From Nothophaeocryptopus gaeumannii (lineage: Eukaryota > Ascomycota > Dothideomycetes > Mycosphaerellales > Mycosphaerellaceae): a stretch of 64,000 nt of DNA. Made by a program: the position numbers and the translations under genes. Each line of letters starts with the position of its first letter. Position 1 is the stretch's first letter. The notes beneath the pieces were generated by a model. The model was not told the DNA's origin. It did not search any database and saw only the letters and a list, made by a program, of their open reading frames with translations. The stretch spans positions 2,418,001 through 2,482,000 of the forward strand of contig JASISA010000022.1 in assembly GCA_031771865.1 (NCBI GenBank), given 5' to 3'. Positions 1-10,400 of this stretch are shown here, piece after piece.

Positions 1-625
1 GACGACGCACGAGCAGTTGACGACCTTGCGGGCGTTGCCCTCGCGATCAATCTGGCCTTTACAAAAAGTCAGCATGCCACTCCACCAACACAAAGTTCAC
101 GACAGGGATTTGACATACAAAGACCAGCCCACTCTCCCAACTGCTTTCCATCCGGTACCTTGATCAACGGGATGTTGTGCTCGCCGCACAGCGCGACCAC
201 AAGCTTCTTGTACGCCTCCTCCTCGCATGCCTCGTTGAGAACGCACATGTGGGCCTGGCGGCGGTCCAGGGCTTTGCTGGCTTCGCGGAGACCGCGGGCG
301 AGACCGTCGTGGATGAGGGCGATTTTGAGGACTCCCTTGAGGGCATCGAGGACGCTCATGGAGCCAGACTTGGCTTGGCTGTCGGCTTGCACCTCGACCT
401 CGTCGGCCGCGACGACTTCTTGGGGTTGCTCTTCTCCGTCCGACTGGGACAGTATGTATTAGTATGGGTGCTATTGTGCATTGAGCGGATCGAGACGGGT
501 TAGGGAGAGGTGTCGTGTGCGGTGCTGTGGAGGATGGATGGATGAAGTGTAGGCGTCAATGGCATCACCCATGCTGTCCTTCGCAAGTGCATTGGTGAGG
601 ATGAAGTTGGATGTTCACTCACCAT
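1..625 (-). CDS. RPS12: 40S ribosomal protein S12 (eS12), C-terminus cut by window edge
   Basis: Component of the small cytosolic ribosomal subunit. Exons on the minus strand are 623-625, 119-443 and <1-56. The first exon is the ATG alone, followed by GTGAGT at 622-616. The second begins after a CAG acceptor and gives MSDGEEQPQEVV. The second intron (57-118) starts GTATGT and ends AAAG. Joining the exons gives the family block LGEWAGLC then QIDREGNARKVV, and the earlier block ALIHDGLARGLREASKAL is also typical of eS12. Both joins keep frame. The last residues lie beyond position 1. It is divergent from the Aim18-like gene, with 294 bp between the two start codons. The identification rests on recognised family blocks and is firm; the one-codon exon is inferred from splice signals and frame. 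Confidence 0.93.
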
Positions 626-919
626 CTTGACTGCTGAATTGACGCTGGTGCTAAGTTGTCGGGGATCCTCGAAGAGCCGTATTGATGGTTGTAAAGAAGT
701 GGTAGTGGATTGCGTGAAGTGGTGATGAAGTTAGTTCTCGGCACCAAAGTCCCCGGGAGGAACTTTTCGCGCTGATGGTGGGCACTGCCAAGGCTCAGCC
801 CGTCGGATCGTCGGCGCATCTCCGGGCTTGCATGTGCAGCCGAAGCTCTCCAGCTTCACGAAGTGATGATGACCTCCGTCACACTCATCTCTGTACATTC
901 ACTGTGCAAATATATGAAC

Positions 920-2275
920 ATGGCGTCCACTCGTGCAGCTATGAGGCTGCTATCACCGCGGATCCAATACCTACAGCGACCTGCTCGATGCTCCCAAATC
1001 AGACATGCCTCCTCGCGTTACAGCAACCCAGCTAAACGGGCCTTCGCTGCGGCTCCTGCCCAGGCTCCATCTTTTATTGGCGGAGCGCAAGAAATTGCAC
1101 CAGGCGAACAGCTCGATGAAGGTCTTCGAACACCGCTTGATGCGCGAGCGGCATACTTGGCGGAAGAGGAGAGGCGGCAGTTCCATTTGCGGCGAATGCG
1201 CTTCGCGGGCATGGGACTGCTATTGACTTTCTTCGGACTTGCCATGACAATATACAACCTGGATCTCGACGAGATTGATAAGGCTGAAAAGCAACGGCGG
1301 GTGGGACAACAGTTGGATGCCAGCGAGGATTCGAATAAACAGTTTCAGGGCAAAGAGGTCACAATCATTGGAGCCGGCGATGGCAAGAGGATAGTAGCAC
1401 AGGGGCAAGGAGAAGAGATTGAGCTGGTTGAGACTGGGACGAGCAGTGTACCGCATTTCCCAAGGAAAATATACCTTCCAACCTCACCCAGTTCTGCGCC
1501 GAAAACAGATGCCACCGGTGCCATTGACGTTTCGCAGCCGAATGCTGGAGCCAATATAGGAAACATTGAAGATCAAGAGCAGTACACACTCGTCGGTCTA
1601 GGAATACGAAGCATCTCATTCTTGAGCATTCAAGTCTACGTAGTAGGCATGTACATCCGGACCAAGGATATCAGTACATTCCAGGAGAAGCTCATTCGCG
1701 GCATCAATGAGAGCGCTTCAACATTGATTCCATCTGAAAAGGAGGAGCTGCGTAAGCGTCTCAAAGATCCGGATGCGAGTCGTGAGATCTGGACGGAGCT
1801 TCTGAAGGTGCCTGGCTTGAAGACGGCATGGCGCGTTGCGCCCACACGAAACACGGACTTCGGACACTTGCGCGACGGCTGGATCACTGGAATCACAAAT
1901 CGAACAAGAGAAGCCAAGGCACTCGCCAAAGGCACTCCAACTGAATTCGACGAGGAGGATTTCGGCAAGGCTGTTGGTGACTTCAAGGGAATCTTCACTG
2001 GCGGCAAGGCTCCGAAGAGATCTGTCATGATTCTCTCGAGAGATGTCAACGGGAAACTAGACATCTGGTTTCAGGCTAAGCCTGGAGCAAGTGGAAAAGA
2101 GAGGAACGTGCAGCACCTGGGCTCTGTGAATGACGAGCGTATCGCCAAGCTCATCTGGCTTGGCTATCTGGGTGGTAAGAACGTCAGCTCTGAACCCGCT
2201 AGAGAGGGCGTCGCGAATGGGTGTGTCTCCTTCGCGGGGAGACCGGTTGGGTCTGTCGAATCTATGGTGACATAG
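920..2275 (+). CDS. AIM18: Aim18/Aim46-type mitochondrial protein with chalcone-isomerase-like fold
   Basis: Single-exon gene, 451 aa from the ATG at 920. In-frame ATGs at 863-914 would add about 19 residues; I prefer 920 because it begins an Arg/Ser/Ala-rich, acid-poor stretch typical of a mitochondrial presequence (MASTRAAMRLLSPRIQYLQR). A single hydrophobic segment at about residues 93-115 (AGMGLLLTFFGLAMTIY) suggests inner-membrane anchoring. The chalcone-isomerase-like domain starts near residue 220 (YTLVGLGIRSISFLSIQVYVVG) and runs to the C-terminus. Fungal members of this family are mitochondrial and generally lack plant chalcone isomerase activity, so the biochemical role is unknown. 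AIM18 and AIM46 are yeast paralogues and I cannot separate them from the sequence alone. Confidence 0.85.
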   Translation: MASTRAAMRLLSPRIQYLQRPARCSQIRHASSRYSNPAKRAFAAAPAQAPSFIGGAQEIAPGEQLDEGLRTPLDARAAYLAEEERRQFHLRRMRFAGMGLLLTFFGLAMTIYNLDLDEIDKAEKQRRVGQQLDASEDSNKQFQGKEVTIIGAGDGKRIVAQGQGEEIELVETGTSSVPHFPRKIYLPTSPSSAPKTDATGAIDVSQPNAGANIGNIEDQEQYTLVGLGIRSISFLSIQVYVVGMYIRTKDISTFQEKLIRGINESASTLIPSEKEELRKRLKDPDASREIWTELLKVPGLKTAWRVAPTRNTDFGHLRDGWITGITNRTREAKALAKGTPTEFDEEDFGKAVGDFKGIFTGGKAPKRSVMILSRDVNGKLDIWFQAKPGASGKERNVQHLGSVNDERIAKLIWLGYLGGKNVSSEPAREGVANGCVSFAGRPVGSVESMVT

Positions 2276-2782
2276 AACAAGAGCGACGAGGAGCGACCAG
2301 TGTCGCGAGCATCAAAAGGTGTTGGCAGGGCGCTACGGTGTCAGTATGTACGAACAGTGTACAAATGTTAACAACTACTCTCCAAAGACGGGCGAGCGCT
2401 GCTGTGCCTTTCCAGAAGGTCATCAAATTGATGACTCAAAATTTGACAAGGCCAATTGAAGACCAGCCCGACGTCATCTTTCGCAACGCGGGAACGAGGG
2501 TCAGATTTCGGTCACGTTGGCCACGCCCACATCACTGTTGGTTCCTCACTTCATCGGCATTTGAGCGTCTTTTCCTTCTCTTTTCTTTCATTCCAATATC
2601 TGCTCTTCGCGAAGCCCATCTGCGGCTGTCAGTCCTTATCTTCAACGTAGCACGAGACCAGGACGTTGCTAGCAGAGCCAGACGCCCCCAAGATCAGCCG
2701 ACCAAGGCAACAGGCCTATAGATTGCATGTGCGACAGTGAGAACGAATTTTTTTTTTTGAAAGGGCTCGTCTTCTTCATATA
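2276..2782. other. Intergenic, Aim18-like 3' end to hydrolase promoter
   Basis: About 500 bp with no convincing gene. The open frame reading through 2221-2721 lacks coding character. A run of ten T at 2749-2758 lies 24 bp before the hydrolase ATG, and the 2560-2600 stretch is pyrimidine-rich, as in many fungal core promoters. Confidence 0.5.
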
Positions 2783-3986
2783 ATGGCGTCAGTCTCCGTT
2801 GGCCCAACGTGGGCAGAACAACTTATCGAAAATATTCAAACTTACGTTCCAGGCCAAAGACCATCCGACCCGCGCAAGCCTCATGAGAAAGCCCGTGGTG
2901 GACTGGGTCCGAAACCGCTCACCGCTGCTGAGGTGCTTGAACACCCGGAGTATCCTCATACGCACTGGGACTTGAAGCCTGAGAAGAAGAGTAAAGTCGA
3001 AGTCGCGAAGGGAAGAGGTGGACCTTTCAAGGTCGCGTATGAGATCCATGGCCGTGGTCCTTCGAAGATGATCGTAGGTCATATCTGCTCGCGTGCTCAT
3101 AGCCCATTTGATCACATGTGCGCGAATTGATGATGCGATTTAGTGGATAATGGGCCTCGGCGGCTTCATGAAGACATGGCAACGACAGACGAAAGATTTC
3201 GGACATACAGAGGCCGACAAGTACTCTTGCCTGATATTCGACAACAGAGGCATGGGCGAGAGCGACAAGCCTATTCTACGATACACGACTTCTGAGATGG
3301 CCAAGGATGTGGTTGAGCTTCTGGATCATGTCGGCTGGACAGACGATCGAAGTGTTCACATAATTGGGATCAGCATGGGCGGCATGATTGCACAGGAGCT
3401 CGCATTGCTGTTGCCGAACAGAATATGCTCCCTCAATCTCATCTCGACAGCACCTCGAATCGTACGAACACTGCCGTTTTTGGAGAACATCCGCAATCGT
3501 ATCAATCTTCTGGTACCGAAGTCTCTCGATAACCAACTAGCCAAGGTCAGAGGCGATTGCTACAGCGCAGAATGGCTTTCCAAACCCGACGAGACCGAAT
3601 ACGTTGTTCAGCCATTTCCAACGAACGGCGATCGATTCGCAGCCGGCGAGCTGAGTAAACGCCTCGCGCCCGATGCATTCACGCCAACTGGTTTTGTATG
3701 TCAACTCTATGCTGCCGGATTTCACCACAAGTCTGCGAAACAAATCAAGCAGATAGGAGATTCTATCGGAAGGAATCGCATCATGGTGTTTCACGGAACC
3801 GGTGATAGGATGATCGATTCCGTGCACGCCAAGATGCTGATTGACGAGTTTGGGGGTGAGCAGAGCGGGATTGCCATATCCATACATGAGGGGATGGGAC
3901 ATGTTGGTCCGTTTGAGATTCGTAAAGAGTTTAAGAAGATCATTGCGGATCGGATCGAGAAGACGGAGGCGTTGAGAGGGCAGTGA
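2783..3986 (+). CDS. Alpha/beta-hydrolase fold protein
   Basis: Two exons, 2783-3073 and 3144-3986, with a phase-0 intron starting GTAGGT and ending TTTAG; the product is 377 aa. The join gives KMIWIMGLGGFMKTW, the usual oxyanion-hole strand ahead of FDNRGMGESD (near residue 130). The nucleophile elbow GISMGG puts the catalytic Ser near residue 174, GTGDRMID supplies the acid near 315, and GMGHV the His near 348, so the triad is complete. The order and spacing match soluble esterase/epoxide-hydrolase-like proteins of the 3-oxoadipate enol-lactonase type. There is no signal peptide, so it is probably cytosolic. The substrate cannot be predicted. Confidence 0.88.
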
Positions 3987-4125
3987 GGTATGAGTTTGGT
4001 GACGTGCATTTCTTTTGACCTGGGAGTAACATACCACTGGGGATTGGCATAGCATGGCGTTAAACTCATCAGATGTAAAGAACCTCTCGGGGCGCCCGTT
4101 GACACTGAATGCTAACACAGCTACG

Positions 4126-4717
4126 CAGGCTGGTCAATAAGTAAGCCATTTCAAGTATACTTGACTTCCTTTACTTGCAAGTAAATCAAGCCGTGCCTTT
4201 CATATAGCTTCTTATGTAATCAAGTAAGTAAGCCATAAGGTCGCGAGTACTTCAAGTACTTGTTTTGTATGCATATAGAGCGTGGTGTTGTGTATATTTA
4301 GCGATATTGTCGTTCATATGAAGATGTAGGCAATCGTTCAACCCTAAGATTCCCAAAATGCGGATGTGCCCGCCTTCTCCGGACGCTCCGATTGGCTCGG
4401 TTGCATCCGCTGAGCCTCAACTTCGACGCGATTAGAGACGCGATCCGCGACTTTGTGAATCCGTACCATGATAACAACTATTATATGCCCTTCGGAATCA
4501 ACGCACACTCCTCGAAGACTCCCGATATGGATAATGATTCACGTACCATGTCGGCTTTCATATGCCTAGTGCGGCTAGCGCGAGCGAGCAAACCAAGTCA
4601 AGTAACCCAAGTAACCCTCTATTCACTCACAATTCAAGCCAAGTAAGTCATATGCTACCTAGCAAGTAAGTAAGCCGTCTGTGCGCGGCTTACTTGGTTT
4701 ACTTATTGACCAGCCTG
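4126..4717. mobile_element. Non-autonomous hAT-type element (MITE), 592 bp
   Basis: The ends are inverted repeats: CAGGCTGGTCAATAAGTAA at 4126-4144 and its exact reverse complement at 4699-4717. They are flanked by a perfect 8-bp direct duplication CAGCTACG at 4118-4125 and 4718-4725. An 8-bp duplication plus a CAGG-type terminus is the hAT superfamily signature. The interior carries many copies of CAAGTAA/AAGTAAGTAAGCC near both ends (for example 4222-4235 and 4660-4674), like the subterminal transposase-binding motifs of hAT elements. The open frame at 4392-4646 resembles no transposase, so the element depends on one elsewhere. The termini differ from those of the hAT copies at 45.5 and 56.1 kb, so this is another family. 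Confidence 0.85.
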
Positions 4718-4731
4718 CAGCTACGTAGGTA

Positions 4732-5352
4732 CTGTGAGCCGCAAAATGCTTGTCAGTTACTAAGTTTCGCAAAAAGCCTGTTCCGACGAGATCGCGCACC
4801 CTTATAACAGTGCAACTTCGACGAGAGGTATACTAATATATAGCCTAAGCGTAGTCTACGTATATTCGGTCGAGCGCTTTTATAGGTCGCAGGTTTAGCG
4901 TTCGTGCGAAGGTCTCGAGACATTCCGCATTTTCCTTGCGATCCACGTACCTCGAATCGTCCCTATGGAAAGGTACCCTCCGTTAAATGCCTCCGTAGTA
5001 TCGCTAACGTCTCGTAAAGCCCGAATACTAACTCTAAGGCCTTGAATACACTAGACGAGCCGTTTGCACGCCCTCTATTGCAGCCCTTACTGCGCGAGGA
5101 ATATAGGCACTCTTTAAAATCGCGAAAAGTTGCCTACTTCTAACTGACCTACCTCCTTCTCAGTCGCTTCGTGAGTAGTCGTAAAGTTTTAGCAGGTGCA
5201 ACGTGCTCCTTCCTTCTATTATTGCTTAGATAGTGCTATCTATCTTAGGTTTCACATCCGGATGCGTCCGTGCACACTCCTTCCCTCTCGCAATTCAAAG
5301 CCCTTAGGAATGAAAGGGAGCTAGTAACTGACAGGCTTTATGCGGCTCACAG
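4732..5352. mobile_element. TA-flanked inverted-repeat element (Tc1/mariner-like MITE), 621 bp
   Basis: The inverted repeats begin CTGTGAGCCGCA on the left (4732) and, read in reverse complement, on the right (ending 5352). They stay similar for about 31 nt with three mismatches, through TGTCAGTTACTA. TA dinucleotides flank both ends (4730-4731 and 5353-5354), as expected for Tc1/mariner target duplications. The interior is partly TA-rich (4820-4870) and has no long open frame. It lies only 6 bp beyond the target duplication of the preceding hAT MITE, so two unrelated small elements are tightly clustered upstream of the lyase gene. Superfamily assignment rests on the TA flanks alone. Confidence 0.7.
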
Positions 5353-5592
5353 TAGAACTATGTAAGACAGCCGAGCCCCGCAGTTCACATCTCCTTTCCC
5401 TTTAGCTGAGAGATACTGATACCTTACCCTACAATGACTCATCTTGGCGATATCGTACCTTCCTAAGCAGACACTCGGTCGGGGTCTAGGTTTCAAAAGG
5501 GATCTAGAAGCTTGATGCTGTCGACCTTGACCATTAACAGAACATAGAGAACCGACCGTACTTTGCTCTGTATCTACTGAGCTCTAATCACC

Positions 5593-6972
5593 ATGGCCAC
5601 CACGACAGCAACCATACCGACCGCAGAATGCAATGTCATCGACGCCAAAGTTGATACTCCTCCAGATCCAATTCAACTGTGTCAATCCATTGCCCCACTG
5701 GCGAGATCTGCAGTGAAGACAATAGATCGCACTCTACGGTACGCACAGGACCCGGAGAAGTACTTGAGAAACATCTTGGGAGACGAAACCTTTGAGCAGA
5801 GAAGGCATCTGCTATGTCTTCCAAATGAGATCAACCGAGACGTTTATGGGAAGGGAGAGCATAAACAAAATTTTGAAGGGCACATTGCAAAATTCTTGGG
5901 GAAGGAACATGGCCTTTTCTTTATTACTGGTGTGCAGGCGCAGATGGTGGCGATGAGGATCCATTGTGAGCGGAGTGGGAATAATCGTGTGGCGGGGCAT
6001 GTTACGAGTCATCCTGAGGAAGTGGAGGAGCAGAGCTGGAAAGAGCTGTTTGGGTTGGAGAGGATATTGCTCGGACCCAACCCGGAAGAGAACCCAACAG
6101 TTGAAGAGATTGGGGAAGTGTGTGCGTTGCCGGAAGGCGAAAGACCTGCGGCGATGTTGCTGGAGATTCCGAATCGGAGTTTGGGATGTAAGACATACAC
6201 TTTCCAGGAACTGGAGATGATTTCCGAGATTTGTAAAAAAGCGAATGTGAAACTTCACCTCGATGGCGCCAGGATATGGGAAATCGAACCCTATTATCAA
6301 GCCACCTGGGCCAAAACCTTTACGGATATTGGATCTTTCTTCGACTCTACATATGTCTCCTTCTATAAAGGTCTCGGCGGCGTGGGCGGCGCCATCTTAG
6401 CGAGTAACGATGCGGAATTCATGTCCGAAGCGAAAATCTGGCAAAGAAGAGCAGGCGGAAACGTCTTCACGCTCTTCTACCAAGTCATCGATGACGAGAG
6501 AGGTTTCAATGAGAATATCGGGGTGTTTGGGAGGTATCGGGAGAAGATGATTGAGATCGTCACCGCAACTCGCAAAGCTGTGCAGAAATACGAAACCCAC
6601 GACCATCTACCCTTGGTCGAGTTTTCCGAACCATACTGTTGTCAGATTCACACCTTCTTCCGCGGTTTCACGGCTGAGATGTTGGAGGAGGCTCGGAATA
6701 TGGTGGAAAAGAAGACGGGGACGAGGGTTTTTAATAAGTTGAGGAGCAAGAAGAGTGTGGATGTTAGGATGAAGGAGGATCGAGAGGGGATGGTGAGGGG
6801 GCAGAAGGCAACAGATCTGTTGGATTGGGGACTAGAGGATGGTGGTGTGGAGGAGGTGCAGTTTATGGAATGGTTGATTATTGAGGAGACGAGCAAGATT
6901 GCTACGGGGGTGTTTGTGAAGGGGTATGTGGATTTGTGCGAGGAGTTGATGGGGATGAGAGGGGAGGCGTGA
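5593..6972 (+). CDS. Threonine-aldolase-like / beta-eliminating lyase family PLP enzyme
   Basis: Single exon, 459 aa. Fold-type I PLP enzyme of the threonine aldolase family, which cleaves beta-hydroxy amino acids such as threonine to glycine and an aldehyde. LHLDGARIWE (near residue 225) carries the Asp that pairs with the pyridine nitrogen, and SFYKGLGGVGGAIL (near residue 259) holds the Schiff-base Lys. HCERSGNNRVAGHVTSHPEEVEEQSW fills the place of the usual cofactor-phosphate and substrate region. It is longer than bacterial threonine aldolases (about 340 aa) at both ends, and other fungal beta-eliminating lyases cannot be excluded. There is no targeting signal. The two small transposons end about 240 bp upstream. 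Confidence 0.85.
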   Translation: MATTTATIPTAECNVIDAKVDTPPDPIQLCQSIAPLARSAVKTIDRTLRYAQDPEKYLRNILGDETFEQRRHLLCLPNEINRDVYGKGEHKQNFEGHIAKFLGKEHGLFFITGVQAQMVAMRIHCERSGNNRVAGHVTSHPEEVEEQSWKELFGLERILLGPNPEENPTVEEIGEVCALPEGERPAAMLLEIPNRSLGCKTYTFQELEMISEICKKANVKLHLDGARIWEIEPYYQATWAKTFTDIGSFFDSTYVSFYKGLGGVGGAILASNDAEFMSEAKIWQRRAGGNVFTLFYQVIDDERGFNENIGVFGRYREKMIEIVTATRKAVQKYETHDHLPLVEFSEPYCCQIHTFFRGFTAEMLEEARNMVEKKTGTRVFNKLRSKKSVDVRMKEDREGMVRGQKATDLLDWGLEDGGVEEVQFMEWLIIEETSKIATGVFVKGYVDLCEELMGMRGEA

Positions 6973-7358
6973 TGAGGCGTACATGTACTTCCTGTCATCT
7001 GAATCTTAGATGTCTTAGTGAGATGAAGGATAGAAAATGTCTGGTCTACCCGTAGAATACAATTGTCAGCAAGGCAGTGATCGTACAGACCTGCATGTGA
7101 TTCCTACCTAAGACTTGAAACGCTGCCCGTAAAGCATGTGATTGTGGTCCGTGTCCGCTTCCACGTCCTTGCGGTGGCAGACCTTGTTTTCTTGCGCGTG
7201 CCGACGGACATGGCGCACAGAGTGAAGAACAGTTTCCTCGTATCGCAGATGTGTTGCGAAGTGACTTGTCATTTCCCACAACTCTTGGAATCCGAAACGA
7301 CTTTCGGCCGTCGAGTGAAGAGTTTCCCCACTTTCACCCGCGTAAACACCTCACTTAA

Positions 7359-7379
7359 ACGCGTCCGCCGGCGACGCGT
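7359..7379 (+). promoter_or_regulatory. Pair of ACGCGT (MCB-like) motifs upstream of the GTPase-like gene
   Basis: ACGCGT occurs twice, at 7359-7364 and 7374-7379, about 110-130 bp before the ATG at 7488. In yeasts this MluI cell-cycle box is bound by the Mbp1-Swi6 factor and gives G1/S expression. The pairing is visible in the sequence; the regulatory role is inference. The rest of the 515-bp interval 6973-7487 shows no gene. Confidence 0.35.
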
Positions 7380-7487
7380 CTTCGCACTTTCTTTTTAGTC
7401 ACGATCTGAGCAGTGTCGACTTTCGCATCAAGAAGAAGTAGGAACTTCCTTTGCGAGCCGGGACATCTCCACAGTGAGGCAGTCGTC

Positions 7488-10400
7488 ATGGCGTCTGCAC
7501 TTTCCTCGAGCATGCCTGACGCAGATCGAGCGAGGCAACTGCAAAGTGCCGCTCTTGCGCTCCTCCCGACAGCCGCGCCTGAACACCTTACCGTACTTCG
7601 AGACCCTGAGAGGCTCTATGTTGTAGTCGACAAGGGTCAGATCGACTTTGACAACCCTTCCGTGGAGAGTTTCATGTGGATCGCCGGTAGGAAGGTAAGC
7701 ACATAAATCTGCATTACCTGCCCGCTGCAATTGCACCCTAACCGATACGCAGAAATTGAGTCTCGCTAGAATCGAGACAGCCTTCCGAAAGCAAACAGGC
7801 ATCTCCCAAGACATTCGCTTCAGCTTCGAAGGCACCCTTCTAGATCACAACTCGAACATCGCCGACCTGCCGGAGCCTTCCCACCGTGTCATTGTCTTGT
7901 CCGCTATCGACGCGACTTCGGCTCTAGCAGCGGCTCCTGCAAGCTCACCTGCACAAATGCACAGCAGCCGGGGCTCTGCGCGTCCAGCGCTTCAACCGGT
8001 AAACCGCCAGTTGTCCACGCCTCTGAAACAATCCGTAGACTCCCCAGTGAAGCCGGAGCTGCGAGACACATCTCTCCCACCCCCGCCACCTGCCGTCCCG
8101 ATCGAGCAACAGCCTCTCCTTGTCAAGGCCGAAGAACAGGATGACACGCCTCAGCCAGCACCGTCAAAATTCAGTGCGTCTGGAGCTCAAGGGGCGACCG
8201 TTCATACTAGTCCCCTGACTGAATACACCTCGGCACAAGCAACACCCAAACAGGAAGATGACGAGGAAGACAAGTACGAACCACGTGCGCAAGAAAATCC
8301 CTTTGAAGGGTCTCAAGATCAGCCTGAACCCGAGATGGTGAATTGCGGCAAACCGTTGACAAAGTTGGCCGCCGAAGAGGATGCTGCTCTGCTCGAAGCT
8401 GGTGTAGAGGCTGGGTTAAAAGTACTAGACGAGCTTGAGAGGCCTCTGCAAGACCTGCCCGGGAACGAAGATGCCCAAACATGGCTGCAACACATCGACA
8501 AGGTCCGCAAAGAGGCTGTCAAATCCCGAAGCGTGATCGGTGTCGTCGGCAACACGGGAAGCGGCAAATCTTCTGCGATCAACGCGCTGCTGGACGAAGA
8601 GCGACTAGTTCCCACGAACTGCATGAGAGCCTGTACAGCTGTTGTTACTGAGCTCAGCTACAACCAGTCTCAGAACCCTAGCTCCAAGTACCGCGCAGAG
8701 ATCGTCTTCATCAAGCCGGAGGATTGGCAGAAGGAGCTCAATGTGCTGTTTGCGGAGATTCTCGACGACAGCGGTCGTATCAGCAAAGACATCTCCAACC
8801 CCGACTCTCAAGCCGCCATGTCATATGCCAAAATCCGCGCAGTCTATCCCAAATATACGAAGGAGATGCTGGCAAGCAGCTCCGTGAATGCGTTGATGAA
8901 TAACAAGAAGATCCGCAGTGTTCTCGGAACGATACGCAAAGTCCACTCTCGCGATCCGAATAGCTTCTACCGTAGCCTGCAGCAGTATGTCGATTCCAAG
9001 GAGAAGGGCACCGAGAAGTTGGACAAGAACGGCAACAAAATCACCAACCCCAAGCGCGAGTTCGAGCACTGGCCTCTCATCCAAGTTGTTCGAGTCTACA
9101 CCAAGAGCCCGGCACTTGCAACTGGCGCCGTCATCGTTGACCTGCCTGGTGTTCACGACAGCAACGCCGCCCGTGCGGCGGTGGCCCAGAACTACTTGAA
9201 GCAGACCACCGGTCTATTCATCGTTGCGCCCATCAACAGAGCAGTTGATGAAAAGGCAGCCAAGATCCTGCTCGGTGACACATTCAAGCGGCAGCTCAAA
9301 TACGATGGCACTTACAGCGCCGTATCGTTCATTTCTTCCAAGACGGACGATATTTCCATCACTGAGGCCATTGACAGTCTTCGACTCGATGGGAAGATGG
9401 GTGACCTGGAGGACAAGCTTCACGATATCACGATCAAGCGCCGTGACCTCAAGAAGGAGAAGAAAGACGCGGAGACCAAGCGGGCTGACTTCGAGTCTTC
9501 TGCGGAGCAAATCGACGAAGATCTTGAAGAGTGGGAGGCTTTGGCCGACAAGGTGGAAAGCGGCAAGACCGTATATGCGCCTTCAAAGAAAGTTAGTGCA
9601 TGCCTTGTATCATTGATGAGTGCAGTAAATACTGACCACCGACAGAACAAGAAGCGTAAATCGGCCAGTGCTTCACCGCCAGCGAGAAAGCGCCGTCGAC
9701 GAGCCGTCGACCCCGATGATGAAGACTACGTAGAGAAGGAGCCAACTCCAGAGCCACAGCCAGAGCCTGAGGACGATCAACCCAAAGCGCCGCTGACGGA
9801 GAAGGACGTTGACAAGAACCTGTAGGAGCTGAAACAGCTCAAGAAAGAGGCTCGCCGCGAGAGGCGATCGCTGAAGGATCGAATAGAAGAGTTGGTCCAG
9901 TCAATGGAAGATCTCGCCAAGGAGGAGGCAGATATCGAAGCCAAGCGGAGCGAGATCTGTGTTGCGGCACGCAACGAATACTCGAGAGGCGCGATCAGAA
10001 ATGACTTCGCGCAAGGTATCCGGGAGCTGGACATGGAGAATGCGGAAGAGGAAGACCCTGACAACTTCAATCCAGGGGAGGACATCCGCGATTACGACGA
10101 AGTCGCCCGCACACTGCCAGTTTTCTGCGTGAGCTCAAGAGCCTATCAGAAGCTGTCCGGCCGAATGAAGAAGGACAATGACGTGCCTGGCTTCACGACT
10201 GCAGAGCAAACCGAGCAAGAAGCTCACAGAAAAGGGGAGACAGGCCACGTGCCGTCGATTCTTGAATTCATGCAAGCAGCTGTTAACCTCACTGTCAATC
10301 TGGGCATCGGATGATGGCACTGGCGTCAAGCTGACAACTCAGCAACGCAATGCGGAGAAGTCATTTCTCAACCGCAAACTCAAGGAGCTGGAGAAGGCTT

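Noticed and set aside
863..919. Upstream in-frame ATGs of the Aim18-like gene
   Set aside because: The added residues do not read like a presequence, and the Arg-rich targeting signal begins at the ATG at 920.
1636..2064. 142-aa minus-strand open frame opposite the Aim18-like gene
   Set aside because: Shadow of the conserved plus-strand coding sequence.
10129..10204. Possible third intron of the GTPase-like gene that restores the reading frame
   Set aside because: Consensus ends and phase fit, but it would delete VSSRAYQKLSGRMKKD, which reads as conserved protein, and it leaves the upstream TAG unexplained. Kept only as an alternative.
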